The notes under the pieces: generated by a model
What the model saw: the letters and a program-made list of their open reading frames with translations, nothing else
What the model was told of the DNA's origin: nothing
The model's database searches: none
Translations under genes and position numbers: made by a program
Origin: Thalassorhabdus alkalitolerans
GTDB taxonomy: Bacteria > Bacillota > Bacilli > Bacillales > Marinococcaceae
Assembly: GCF_042656585.1 (NCBI RefSeq)
Contig: NZ_JBHSPG010000023.1
Strand: one strand, 5' to 3'
Length of the DNA: 64,000 nt
Shown here: in pieces, positions 16,405 to 25,307 of the stretch
Layout: every line of letters begins with the position of its first letter
Numbering within the stretch: the stretch's first letter is position 1

Positions 16405-17580
16405 TTAATCTTTTTCTAATGTTTCAATCAGCATCTGGTGCCGAATCTCCACGTTTGCATCAATTGTAATCGTAGCATTTGAGAAGCCTCCGTCAGGTGT
16501 GTCCCATGTATCCCTGACGGTCTGCCAATAAGAATAGTTACTACGTTTTATTTCAGTTATCATTTCAAAAATATCAATGTGATATTCATGCTGCATTTTA
16601 TTAACAATATTCTCCGCCTGTGTTTTTATTTTTTCTTCTACTCTTGCTGACATGTGCCGTACTGTTTCTGGGTCACTTAAGTCAATATCATGGCCCCACA
16701 ATTCAGCAGCATGTCCTTCAGCGGTAAGCTTGACATGAAAATGATCCCTGCCGTTTTTTCTTTCATAAGTAATCTCACTAGAAGCATCATCAATTTCAAA
16801 AACAAATCTTTCACCTTTGGTCCTGTCACCTTTTACTTCAACAATCCCTTTTTCTGCTCCGCCAGTAATCCAGTTGTAACCTTCAATATCTTCATCCAGC
16901 AAATAGTCAATAAATTGATTTTTCATTCCATGCATGATTCCTCCTCCTTGAATAATCAATTCGCCATCCTCTGATTTGAAAATGCAGGGCAGGAGGTAGC
17001 TTCTTCGTCCAACGACTCGTTCTAACACCTCACCAACTTCCATTCTTTTTACCATTGGAAGAACAAAAGGGTGATTTTCATTGATGAAATCAATATACTG
17101 ACTAGGTATTTTTTCAGGAACAGGCCTGGACTGAAGAATATCACTTGCTTTCTCCTTTGAAATTAACAGAACTGTTCTTCGCCTCATCTCATGATCCCTG
17201 ATAAAAAAGTCCAGTATCTCTTCCATGTATCCATCTTCCAGAAGCTTGCGATTAATAATGAGAACCTTTAGGTGTTCAAAATTTAATCTTCGGCTCGTCT
17301 TTGTATTTAAATTCCGAAGGACTTTGAAATTTGTCATCTCTGTGGCGGTTAAATTAATAAAAGAATCTTCACCAGTCGGTTCCTCCTGGGCGGTTTCTTC
17401 TACTCCAGGTATAGCAACTTGATGAGTCACTTCCAAACCATTCGCCGCGTCACCACCTGCCGGGGGATCAAAGCTTACTCCAAGGACAAATCCAATTTCC
17501 TCTATTTCACTTCTGTCCCAGCAGGAGGTAAGAAGTATAGAAAGCAGCAGTAATAGTAGACAAGCTGAAATCTTTTTCAA
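16405..17580 (-). CDS. Germinant receptor C subunit lipoprotein (Ger(x)C family)
   Basis: A 391-residue lipoprotein with signal peptide and lipobox LLTSC followed by WDRSEIEEIGFVLGV, the typical Ger(x)C start; three-domain body ends with the TW-DTPDGG region. It is tethered to the outer face of the spore inner membrane as part of the germinant receptor. I chose TTG 17580, six bases past AGGTGA, giving a standard MKK-type signal sequence; the GTG at 17586 touches the ribosome site. It lies between the B and A subunit genes. Confidence 0.9.
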   Translation of the reverse strand: MKKISACLLLLLLSILLTSCWDRSEIEEIGFVLGVSFDPPAGGDAANGLEVTHQVAIPGVEETAQEEPTGEDSFINLTATEMTNFKVLRNLNTKTSRRLNFEHLKVLIINRKLLEDGYMEEILDFFIRDHEMRRRTVLLISKEKASDILQSRPVPEKIPSQYIDFINENHPFVLPMVKRMEVGEVLERVVGRRSYLLPCIFKSEDGELIIQGGGIMHGMKNQFIDYLLDEDIEGYNWITGGAEKGIVEVKGDRTKGERFVFEIDDASSEITYERKNGRDHFHVKLTAEGHAAELWGHDIDLSDPETVRHMSARVEEKIKTQAENIVNKMQHEYHIDIFEMITEIKRSNYSYWQTVRDTWDTPDGGFSNATITIDANVEIRHQMLIETLEKD

Positions 17581-17604
17581 ATCCACTCACCTGCATATTT
17601 GTTT

Positions 17605-18723
17605 TTAAGTTGAAAGGCTCTTGTTTTCTTGTTTTTTTCTTACAGCAATAGTGATTCCTGTGACCAGCAGCACAGTGAGAATTAATAAGAGCCCCGAGTA
17701 ATTCAAATATTCAACGAAGCTTTGCAATTCTGCTTCATTTTCAGGAAAAAACGTAACAAGGAAGATAATAAAAGCAAATACACCGGGCAGCCACGGGGTT
17801 TGTTTGTTTGTCAAAAAAATCTCTCGAGTGACTTGTACGGACAAAAAGAATAACAGCATAACAGAGGTAAAGATACTTAGTACCCATATCGCTAAAAAAA
17901 TAGATTCCACCCTTTCAAAGATTCCGCCCAGCTCAATTTCCTTGGCTACTTCAATCGTTGGAAAAACAATGATTTTAGAAGTTTCAACGGAAAAAATGGT
18001 GTAGGTTATGATTACAATAATGGAGTAAATGAGGGAAGTAATTCCCATACTCGCCATTAATGGTGTACTTTTTACCTCCTTTTTGTGTAAAAAACCAAGT
18101 AAAAAAAATAGAGGAACTACTGAGTTTAAGGCAAACAATGGAATAAAGATTCCATCAAACATATGAAATACACCTTCTGGCATCACAGGAAGCACCTTTT
18201 CAACTTCAACATTACCTATGTTTAAAATAGAAACACCGATTAACGCTGAAACAATGGTAGGAACAAACAAAATATTTAAAAATATAATCCCTTCAATGCC
18301 TTTCGAAGCAGCATAGGCACTTATGACTAACATGGCCATTACAAGCACTTCAGTAGGCGTCTGATCGAGCAGATACATTTTAGAGGCAATCCCAAAATAA
18401 CGAAGTACTACAGCAGATGTGAAAATAAAATATATAATGAAAATAGGAACCAGGAGAAAAGCTATCCATTTGCTGAAGGGGCCTTTAAGTAAATACTCGA
18501 AAACATTTTCCCGGGTGAAATTTTTTTGCAGGGCGACACATAAATAAATTAAGGCCATGATAACAACGCCGGCTAACAGGACAGTCATCCACCCATCTGG
18601 GGTATCAAGTCTCGAGGCAAGATCCCTCGGAAGTGTTAAGATCCCTACTCCAAAGCTGTATGATATAAGGGTGCACCCCAGTTCAGATGCCTTCATTTCA
18701 AATTGATGAGGTTTCGTACTCAC
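17605..18723 (-). CDS. Germinant receptor B subunit, APC-superfamily permease-like
   Basis: A 372-residue protein with about ten transmembrane segments of the spore germination permease family, with the usual N-terminal GVGILTLPRDLASRLDTPDGW. B subunits are thought to bind the nutrient germinant. GTG start overlaps the stop of the preceding small gene by four bases, so the two are translationally coupled. Followed by the C and A subunit genes. Confidence 0.92.
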   Translation of the reverse strand: MSTKPHQFEMKASELGCTLISYSFGVGILTLPRDLASRLDTPDGWMTVLLAGVVIMALIYLCVALQKNFTRENVFEYLLKGPFSKWIAFLLVPIFIIYFIFTSAVVLRYFGIASKMYLLDQTPTEVLVMAMLVISAYAASKGIEGIIFLNILFVPTIVSALIGVSILNIGNVEVEKVLPVMPEGVFHMFDGIFIPLFALNSVVPLFFLLGFLHKKEVKSTPLMASMGITSLIYSIIVIITYTIFSVETSKIIVFPTIEVAKEIELGGIFERVESIFLAIWVLSIFTSVMLLFFLSVQVTREIFLTNKQTPWLPGVFAFIIFLVTFFPENEAELQSFVEYLNYSGLLLILTVLLVTGITIAVRKKQENKSLST

Positions 18724-18986
18724 GATTGGTCATCCGCTTTTTTCTGGTGAGGGATGTTAACAGCTTGAGCTGAAAAGGTTTTGGCGGGCTCTGTGCTTTC
18801 ATTTTCTTCTCGTTGCCTTCTTCTTTGATTACTTTCTCTCATCCAAGGCAGAAGCGTGGCATTGAACAATTTATTAAACAGGTATTGAGAAGACCAGATA
18901 ACAAGAGCGGTTACCAGCGCGATTTCAAATACTTCAGCATCAGGTATAATCCTGAGAAAAAGGTAAAAATAAAGAAACTTCTCCAT
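18720..18986 (-). CDS. Small membrane protein leading the ger operon, possible D-like subunit
   Basis: An 88-residue protein with hydrophobic stretches at about residues 4-14 and 20-42 (IALVTALVIWSSQYLFNKLF) and a charged, Arg/Glu-rich tail. ATG follows AAGGAGGAG. Some Bacillus germinant receptor operons include a small D subunit with two membrane helices of similar size, but I see no clear similarity beyond size and topology. Its four-base overlap with the B subunit gene indicates co-translation and a role in the same receptor. Confidence 0.65.
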   Translation of the reverse strand: MEKFLYFYLFLRIIPDAEVFEIALVTALVIWSSQYLFNKLFNATLLPWMRESNQRRRQREENESTEPAKTFSAQAVNIPHQKKADDQS

Positions 18987-19251
18987 TCTGCTCTCCTCCT
19001 TGTTGTATTAAGATGTGTAAATCAGGAATAATTATGTAGGGCATACACAATAGGGGAAATACTACTTCATATTGAATGCATATGAGAGGGTACATTGAGC
19101 AAGGAAATGTTTTAGTGGGACAATAAAACAAAGCGGTAAATAACTTCAATTCCACAAAGAGTTTTGTGTCAATCTAACAAACTCCCTCCCTGAAGGAAGT
19201 TAATGTTATAAACTATACTAAGGTCATCAACATATAACAGGAGGCATTGGA

Positions 19252-20166
19252 TTGGGTAAACGAATATTTCTTTTTTTAACAACTAATATCATGGTCATAA
19301 CCACGATTTTTATTGTCTGGTCGCTCATTACTTCTTTTACCGATTTAGAGAGAACATACGATACAGGCGGCCCTGGTCTGGGCATTGACTACGTATCCTT
19401 AATGGCATTCAGTTTATTAGCAGGGTTTTTGGGCTCATTTATATCCTTGGCCATGTCACGCTATATTGCAAAGAAAATGATGAGAGTGAAAGTGCTGGAT
19501 CCAGATGGTCCATTGTCTTCTCAGGAGAGAGCAGTGGTGGAAAAGGTACACCGTTTTTCGCGGGCTGCGGGGCTGACACATATGCCAGAGGTTGGTATTT
19601 ATCAATCTTCTGAAGTGAATGCATTCGCGACTGGTCCAACGAAGAAGCGTTCTCTAGTCGCCGTTTCATCCGGCCTTTTAAACCATATGGATGATGCAGC
19701 AGTGGAAGGAGTCATTGCTCATGAAGTAGCTCACGTTTCAAACGGAGACATGGTAACAATGACTTTGCTGCAAGGAATAATTAACACATTCGTCATCTTT
19801 TTCGCAAGAATTGCTGCAATTCTTGTTTCCAGGCTGGTTCGTTCAGAAATGCAGACTGTTGTTCGTTTTGCCGCTATCTTTATTTTTCAAATTTTATTTT
19901 CCATCCTTGGAAGTCTTGTAGTGACCGCGTACTCCAGGTACAGGGAATTTCATGCAGACCGGGGAGGAGCGGACTTAGCGGGACGTGATAAAATGGCTCA
20001 TGCCCTGAGATCGTTGAAAACTCATGTTAACCGAGCTCAGGTCAATGACCGCACCGATGATTCGGCCGTACAAACGATGAAGATCAACGGAAAAGGCGGT
20101 ATGGCAAGGCTTTTCTCAACACATCCTGATTTAGATGAAAGAATTGCCCGTCTTGAAGAGAGATAA
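19252..20166 (+). CDS. htpX: Membrane zinc metalloprotease HtpX
   Basis: A 304-residue M48 peptidase in membrane protein quality control. Two N-terminal membrane segments, zinc site H157-E158-x2-H161 (VIAHEVAHVSNGD), a hydrophobic hairpin after it and the third-ligand region SRYREFHADRGGADL are visible. The start is TTG at 19252, 8 bases after AGGAGG. Monocistronic with a strong terminator. In Bacilli htpX is often stress-controlled, but no operator was recognised here. Confidence 0.95.
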   Translation: MGKRIFLFLTTNIMVITTIFIVWSLITSFTDLERTYDTGGPGLGIDYVSLMAFSLLAGFLGSFISLAMSRYIAKKMMRVKVLDPDGPLSSQERAVVEKVHRFSRAAGLTHMPEVGIYQSSEVNAFATGPTKKRSLVAVSSGLLNHMDDAAVEGVIAHEVAHVSNGDMVTMTLLQGIINTFVIFFARIAAILVSRLVRSEMQTVVRFAAIFIFQILFSILGSLVVTAYSRYREFHADRGGADLAGRDKMAHALRSLKTHVNRAQVNDRTDDSAVQTMKINGKGGMARLFSTHPDLDERIARLEER

Positions 20167-20176
20167 TAGTAACGGC

Positions 20177-20214
20177 AAAAAGCTGGTCTATGAAGACATA
20201 GATCAGCTTTTTTT
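20177..20214 (+). terminator. Terminator of htpX
   Basis: AAAAAGCTGGTCTATG pairs with CATAGATCAGCTTTTT (one mismatch or wobble) around AAGA, followed by a T-run. Confidence 0.88.
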
Positions 20215-20357
20215 ATAAGAGGAACTACACAAAGCAGTATAGAATTGTTGTCAAAAGCTAAAGAAGTCAGTCTATCCTTGAGTTCTAACGCGTCTTTTTA
20301 TCGGCAAACGATTTTTTGATTTATAATAAATAATATTTTGTTTAAAAAGGGTAGCTG

Positions 20358-20372
20358 TTACACAGTGTGTAA
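20358..20372. promoter_or_regulatory. Perfect 15-bp palindrome, candidate operator
   Basis: TTACACAGTGTGTAA is perfectly symmetrical about a central base, 40 bases upstream of the small membrane protein gene at 20413. It looks like a repressor operator; the binding protein is unknown. Confidence 0.45.
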
Positions 20373-20412
20373 TGGTATCATAACGTGAAATATTTCAAGA
20401 GCAGGTGATGGA

Positions 20413-20580
20413 GTGGGGTTATTTAGATTATTAATTGTTATTTTAGCTGCTGTTTATTCTGCAGGTTTAGTACGTTTTCAGGAATGGAGCCAGCTATTGT
20501 TTTTTTCGGTCTTACTCACAGTGTTTTTAGTTATCACGCAAACCATAGAAGTGAAGAATGAAAAATCTGAACATAATTAG
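20413..20580 (+). CDS. Small two-helix membrane protein, 55 aa
   Basis: GTG start after AGGTGATGGA. The 55-residue product has two hydrophobic helices (LLIVILAAVYSAGLV and LLFFSVLLTVFLVIT) separated by RFQEWSQ, and a short charged tail. A terminator follows at once, so this is a self-contained transcription unit. I do not recognise the family. Support is the ribosome site, membrane pattern, upstream palindrome and terminator. Confidence 0.6.
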   Translation: MGLFRLLIVILAAVYSAGLVRFQEWSQLLFFSVLLTVFLVITQTIEVKNEKSEHN

Positions 20581-20606
20581 TAATATATATTAGTTTTTTA
20601 TTATAT

Positions 20607-20639
20607 CCTCTCTTCCAAAAAAGGAAGGGGGGTTTTTTA
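20607..20639 (+). terminator. Terminator of the small membrane protein gene
   Basis: CCTCTCTTCC pairs with GGAAGGGGGG (G-U pairs included) around six A, followed by TTTTTT. Confidence 0.75.
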
Positions 20640-20873
20640 GAATGCTTTAATTAATACGGTAACATTATACACTCTTTAAAACACACATCCTTCCCCTTAT
20701 GAGCAAAGTCAGTTCACATAATGTACATAATAGTGTTATCGTTGGTTGCTGAAGCTGTTAATTATATTTCTCATTCCTTTTTTGTTAAGATGTTTGTGAA
20801 ATGCGAGGATAAGGCATGAGGTTTCACAAAGCCAGTCAGACACAAACAATAACCTCACAAAGGAGACAAAGTA

Positions 20874-21905
20874 ATGGATCATTTATTCAGTAATTACAAA
20901 ATAAAAGGATTAGAACTTAAAAATCGAGTCGTTATGCCACCCATGTGCCAGTATTCAGTTACAAAAAAAGACGGTGTGCCAAATGAATGGCATTATATTC
21001 ATTATGTGAGCAGGGCTGTCGGAGGAACTGGTTTAATTATCATTGAGATGACTGATGTGGAGCCGGATGGACGAATATCGGATTATGACCTGGGACTGTG
21101 GTCAGATGAACAAATCCCTGCCTTTGCCCGCATTATTGATGAGGCACACAAGCACGGAGCAAAGGCAGGTATTCAAATAGCTCATGCTGGAAGGAAAGCT
21201 GAGGATGCAGAAGAGCCGGTTGCCCCCTCGGCGATTCGTTTTAGTGAGAAATATAAGGTTCCCCGGGAATTAACGACAGACGAAGTAAAAGAGATGGTAG
21301 AGAAATTCCGTCTGGCTGTGCGGCGTGCTGTCAAAGCCGGAGTGGATACTATTGAAATTCACGGCGCTCATGGCTACCTTATTCATCAATTTCAATCTCC
21401 TCTCACAAATAAAAGAACGGATGAATATGGGGAAGACCGAGCCAGATTTGGCAAAGAAGTTATTAAGGCTGCAAAAAGTGAAATGCCAGAGGATATGCCT
21501 TTAATCATGCGAATTTCCGCAATGGAATATGTGGAAGGAGGCTATGGGATCAAAGAGAGCATAAGCTTTTCAAAGGAATATCAGCAAGCAGGGGTTGATA
21601 TGTTTCACATTAGTGCCGGCGGTGAGGGGGAAATTGCGGCCGCAGGCAAGCCAGGAACCCATGCGGCATACCAGGTGCCTTTAGCCAGAGAAATTAAAGA
21701 TTCGTTACAGGTGCCTGTTATCGCAGTAGGACGCTTGGATGAACCTCATCTGGCAAACGCTGTGGTTGGAAATCAAGATGGAGACCTTGTGGCCGTTGGA
21801 AGAGGAATGCTGAGAAATCCTTATTGGACCCTGGAAGCTGCCGCTGCTTTAAATAAAGAGATAGAAGTACCTAAACAGTATTTAACCGGATTTCCAAGTA
21901 AATAA
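20874..21905 (+). CDS. namA: NADPH dehydrogenase NamA (YqjM-type ene reductase)
   Basis: A 343-residue FMN-dependent Old Yellow Enzyme that reduces activated alkenes and nitro compounds with NADPH. YqjM signatures are present: PPMCQYS with C25 and Y27 that tune the flavin, the substrate-binding pair in IEIHGAHGYLIHQF, and the C-terminal VAVGRGMLRNPYW. Length equals the family norm. ATG follows AAAGGAGACAAAG. A stem GAGGTT/AACCTC in the leader (about 20818-20855) ends just before the ribosome site and might affect translation. Monocistronic. Confidence 0.95.
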   Translation: MDHLFSNYKIKGLELKNRVVMPPMCQYSVTKKDGVPNEWHYIHYVSRAVGGTGLIIIEMTDVEPDGRISDYDLGLWSDEQIPAFARIIDEAHKHGAKAGIQIAHAGRKAEDAEEPVAPSAIRFSEKYKVPRELTTDEVKEMVEKFRLAVRRAVKAGVDTIEIHGAHGYLIHQFQSPLTNKRTDEYGEDRARFGKEVIKAAKSEMPEDMPLIMRISAMEYVEGGYGIKESISFSKEYQQAGVDMFHISAGGEGEIAAAGKPGTHAAYQVPLAREIKDSLQVPVIAVGRLDEPHLANAVVGNQDGDLVAVGRGMLRNPYWTLEAAAALNKEIEVPKQYLTGFPSK

Positions 21906-21921
21906 CGTACCACGTTCAAAT

Positions 21922-21948
21922 AAAAAAGCTGCCTCGGGCAGCTTTTTT
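21922..21948 (+). terminator. Terminator of namA
   Basis: AAAAAAGCTGCC-TCG-GGCAGCTTTTTT, perfect stem with T-run. Confidence 0.92.
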
Positions 21949-22002
21949 ACTAAGGGTGCACATTGATTTTTCATATAGTACCTACCTTGATATGTAGAAT
22001 AA

Positions 22003-22461
22003 CTACGTTAGAGAAAGCATTTTATATTTTGAAAGGAGGTTTGCATACACCGAGGTAATAACAAAGCCAGCAAGGTATATGCCTGAAGTAAAAATGATAT
22101 CCCAGCCATTCAAATAATGAACTCTTCCGAAAACGAGGGCTATATATTCAACGACACTAAAGAAAATTGTGAAAAATACTATTAATGTAATCCTTGAAAA
22201 TTGATATTTCATTATCGCTGTAACAAATAAGCAAGCCATGAGAGGAAAGTATCCAAGATTCAAAGGAAAGGCAGACAAAGATTCATTTTTTTCAATATAG
22301 GGTTCTGTATACCAAAAAATATTCATACCCCAATCATTAGAAACAAAGGCTATGGCAATCCCAAGAGGAACAAAGAGAATAATGACTTCAGGGAATTTTC
22401 GCCAAAGAACAAAAAGAATAATCCATGGAAGTACAAACCCGAAGAATATGTTAAAAAGCAT
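22003..22461 (-). CDS. CBO0543-type integral membrane protein
   Basis: A 152-residue protein with about five hydrophobic segments, starting MLFNIFFGFVLPWIILFVLWRKFPE. It resembles the uncharacterised CBO0543 family common in Bacilli, whose function is unknown. I chose ATG 22461, six bases after GGAGG; the longer frame starting at GTG 22479 runs through the ribosome site. It stands alone and diverges from the antiporter gene. Confidence 0.75.
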   Translation of the reverse strand: MLFNIFFGFVLPWIILFVLWRKFPEVIILFVPLGIAIAFVSNDWGMNIFWYTEPYIEKNESLSAFPLNLGYFPLMACLFVTAIMKYQFSRITLIVFFTIFFSVVEYIALVFGRVHYLNGWDIIFTSGIYLAGFVITSVYANLLSKYKMLSLT

Positions 22462-22612
22462 AGCGTCCTCCATTTTCACCCAGAAGTAATAAGAATAGTA
22501 TCCCCGTTTTTTATAAAAAGATGAGTGAAAAACAAAGGAAAAGACCAGGATAGGATAGGATGAAATCGTACACCTTATCTATATAGAATAGTAAAGGGAT
22601 GGATAAGGAAAT

Positions 22613-23572
22613 ATGGTATATCTATTGCTGGTCCTCGGATTTGTGCTGCTCGTAAAAGGAGCTGATTACTTTGTCGAAAGCACGGCTGCGATCGCAAAGC
22701 TGCTCCGAATCTCGCCTTTGCTTGTGGGTCTTACAATCGTTGCATTTGGTACAGGTGCTCCAGAAGCAACAGTAAGTATCATAGCTGCATTGGAAGGAAG
22801 TGCAGGAGTAACCCTTGGTAATGTGGTAGGAAGCAATATCATTAATATAGCTCTTGTCGTAGGTGTAACGGCATTTCTCTCTCCATTAAAGGTTACAAAT
22901 GCTACCATTAAAAAGGAGATTCCTTTTGCCTTTCTGGCATGTATTGTGCTGCTTGTTTTGATGAGTGATCAGTATCTTGAAAACAATGCTGTGAACGTCA
23001 TTACCAGGGGAGACGGCATCATTTTTCTTTTGTTTTTTGCTATATTTTTGTATTACGTCATAGAAGCAGCGAGAAATAATCGCAGCCAAATGGAAAAAGA
23101 GATCACCGAACAACCGGATAAACGGAAATGGGGAAGACATATTCTTTTCTCCACAGGAGGACTTGCGGCAATCATTTTTGGAGGATATCTGGTGGTAGAA
23201 AGCAGTACTGAAATTGCAATCAGGTTTGGCATGAGTGAAACACTGGTGGGCCTGACGATTGTAGCTATCGGCTCTTCTTTGCCGGAGCTCGTTATTTCAG
23301 TAACTGCTGCGTTAAAAAAAGAAAGTGAAATTGCCTTAGGAAACATAGTCGGCAGTTCAATTTTTAATATCCTTTTTGTTCTTGGAGCGGCGTCTCTTAT
23401 TATTCCTCTTCCGGTAGAAACTAAAATATATTTTGATGTCATTGTTATGTTGATTCTGACGATAGTATTGTTTATTTTTTCCCGTACTGAATGTAAGGTA
23501 GGGAAACTGGAAGGATTATTGCTGGTAGCGGCCTACATTGGTTACCTTGTTTATATTATTATCCGTAATTAA
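22613..23572 (+). CDS. Calcium/sodium antiporter of the CaCA family (YrbG-like)
   Basis: A 319-residue cation/Ca2+ exchanger with two inverted halves of five helices. The alpha-repeats are clear: FGTGAPEATVS with GNVVGSNIINIALV in the first half and IGSSLPELVISV with GNIVGSSIFNILFV in the second. The first repeat has GTGAPEA in place of the more usual GTSAPEL, which might alter ion selectivity. Exports Ca2+ in exchange for Na+ or H+. Monocistronic. Confidence 0.92.
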   Translation: MVYLLLVLGFVLLVKGADYFVESTAAIAKLLRISPLLVGLTIVAFGTGAPEATVSIIAALEGSAGVTLGNVVGSNIINIALVVGVTAFLSPLKVTNATIKKEIPFAFLACIVLLVLMSDQYLENNAVNVITRGDGIIFLLFFAIFLYYVIEAARNNRSQMEKEITEQPDKRKWGRHILFSTGGLAAIIFGGYLVVESSTEIAIRFGMSETLVGLTIVAIGSSLPELVISVTAALKKESEIALGNIVGSSIFNILFVLGAASLIIPLPVETKIYFDVIVMLILTIVLFIFSRTECKVGKLEGLLLVAAYIGYLVYIIIRN

Positions 23573-23574
23573 TC

Positions 23575-23616
23575 ATGCTCTGTTTTCTTTTCTTAAAAGA
23601 ATTCAGGGCATTTTTT
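23575..23616 (+). terminator. Terminator of the antiporter gene
   Basis: ATGCTCTG pairs with CAGGGCAT (one wobble) across an A/T-rich loop, followed by TTTTTT. Confidence 0.65.
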
Positions 23617-23656
23617 CTTTTCTTCGTAAAGAAACAAGATACTGGAAACGTTCTGG

Positions 23657-23703
23657 TTGACCACTATGGTCGATGGTGATATGATTTATAGACCATAGTG
23701 GTC
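23657..23703 (+). promoter_or_regulatory. Promoter with twin operators for the TetR-ABC operon
   Basis: TTGACC (23657) and TATGAT (23680) with a 17-bp spacer form a near-consensus sigma-A promoter. GACCACTATGGTC (23659-23671) overlaps the -35, and its exact reverse complement GACCATAGTGGTC lies at 23691-23703 across the expected transcription start. Each copy also has internal dyad symmetry. This is the layout of autorepression by the TetR protein encoded just downstream. Confidence 0.85.
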
Positions 23704-23754
23704 TATTTTGCGCAGTAGTGAAATAAATGAGTAAGAGGAGGGAGAAATGAAGGC

Positions 23755-24378
23755 ATGTCCGAGACGTTCAACAACTTAGAAGGTGAAAAGCAGCAGCGGA
23801 TATTAAATGCCGCACTGCAGGAATTTGCTGAGCACGGATTTGATCAGGCTTCTACCAATCGTATCGTAAAAAAAGCAGGGATCGGCAAGGGGATGTTGTT
23901 TTATTATTTTAAGAATAAACAAGAATTGTACCGTTACCTTGTAAAGTATAGTCTGGATGTAACGATCAACCGTTATATTAAAAAGATTAATGAAGAAGAA
24001 AGAGATTTTATTGAACGATTTAAACATGCTTCGAAGATGAAGATGCAAGCTTTTGCTGATCATCCTCACGTATTTTATTTTATGGGGGCACTGCTACTGA
24101 GTGATAAGGACCAACTGCCAAAGGAATTACATGACGAAATTTTAAAGCTTCAGACACTTGGCAACTCAATTTTATACGAAGATATCGATTACTCTTTTTT
24201 TCGAACGGATATTGACGTAGACAAGGCATTTAAGCTGATCCGATGGTCGATGGAAGGCTATCAGAATGAACTGCTTAACAAGCTTAAAGGAAAGCCTTTT
24301 ACTTCAGTGGATATGGAACCTTATTGGGAGGAGTTTGACGAGTATCTGGAAATCTTAAAAACAAGCTTTTATAAGTAA
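23755..24378 (+). CDS. TetR-family repressor of the ABC exporter operon
   Basis: A 207-residue regulator with N-terminal helix-turn-helix (ILNAALQEFAEHGFDQASTNRIVKKAGIGKGMLFYYFKNKQELY; core GIGKGMLFYYF) and an unconserved ligand domain. It is the first gene of a three-gene operon, 14 bases before the ABC ATPase. The twin operators in its promoter imply autoregulation. Ribosome site is GAGGAGGGAG, slightly far from the ATG, with AAGG closer. Ligand unknown; drug-like or lipid compounds are typical for such operons. Confidence 0.92.
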   Translation: MSETFNNLEGEKQQRILNAALQEFAEHGFDQASTNRIVKKAGIGKGMLFYYFKNKQELYRYLVKYSLDVTINRYIKKINEEERDFIERFKHASKMKMQAFADHPHVFYFMGALLLSDKDQLPKELHDEILKLQTLGNSILYEDIDYSFFRTDIDVDKAFKLIRWSMEGYQNELLNKLKGKPFTSVDMEPYWEEFDEYLEILKTSFYK

Positions 24379-24392
24379 GGGGAGGCAGAAAA

Positions 24393-25307
24393 ATGAATGT
24401 TCTGCAAACGAAAAGCTTAACCAAAAGGTTTGGAAAGGTTATGGCACTGGATGGCGTAAACATGGAAGTGAAAGAGGGGGAGGTATACGGGTTTATCGGC
24501 CCGAATGGAGCAGGAAAGTCTACAACGATCCGGATATTATTAGGCGTCTTAAAGGCCACAAGCGGTGAGGCCAGGATCTTTGGAAAAGATGCATGGAAAG
24601 ATGCTGTGGAGATTCATAAACGGCTTGCGTATGTACCAGGAGACGTTAATTTATGGCCTAACTTAACGGGGGGAGAGGTCATTGATTTGTTTGTGAAATT
24701 ACGAGGAGCGGGTGATCATAGCCGACGGGAGGAATTAATGGAAAGATTTGATTTTGATCCTTCAAAAAAATGCCGAGCGTATTCAAAAGGAAATCGGCAA
24801 AAGGTCGCTTTAATTTCTGCTTTGTCCTCGGAAGCGGACCTTTATATTTTTGATGAGCCTACTTCAGGACTGGATCCACTAATGGAACGAGTTTTTCAGG
24901 AATGCGTTCAGGAAGCAAAGGCACAAGGGAAAAGCGTCATACTTTCAAGCCATATCCTTTCAGAAGTAGAAAGGTTATGTGACCAGGTCGGGATTATCAG
25001 GCAGGGCAAAATTATAGAATCAGGCTCCTTAAAGGAACTTCGGCATTTGACAAGGACCAGTATTTCAGTGGAGACCAAAGAGCCGATCACAGCACTTGAA
25101 GAGGTAAAAGGAGTTTATCATATAGAAGAGAAAGAACAGGCTCTTTCCTTTCAAGTGAATACAGAGGACCTGGACCAGGTAATAAAATATATAAGTCAGT
25201 TTGGACTAGTTAAATTGGAAAGTGCTCCTCCCACGCTGGAGGATTTATTTATGGGCCATTATGAAACTTCCTCTTCTTTTCGGGAAAGGAACGGAGGGGA
25301 GTCTTAA
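24393..25307 (+). CDS. ABC transporter ATP-binding protein (drug-exporter type)
   Basis: A 304-residue ATPase with Walker A GPNGAGKST at 36-44, signature-like region AYSKGNRQKVALISAL, Walker B LYIFDEPTSGLDP and switch His in ILSSHILSEVE. The C-terminal 80 residues form the extension usual in ABC-2 exporters. The signature motif reads YSKGNRQ rather than LSGGQ, a known variant in this family. Stop and start codons of this gene and the permease overlap by one base. Confidence 0.94.
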   Translation: MNVLQTKSLTKRFGKVMALDGVNMEVKEGEVYGFIGPNGAGKSTTIRILLGVLKATSGEARIFGKDAWKDAVEIHKRLAYVPGDVNLWPNLTGGEVIDLFVKLRGAGDHSRREELMERFDFDPSKKCRAYSKGNRQKVALISALSSEADLYIFDEPTSGLDPLMERVFQECVQEAKAQGKSVILSSHILSEVERLCDQVGIIRQGKIIESGSLKELRHLTRTSISVETKEPITALEEVKGVYHIEEKEQALSFQVNTEDLDQVIKYISQFGLVKLESAPPTLEDLFMGHYETSSSFRERNGGES

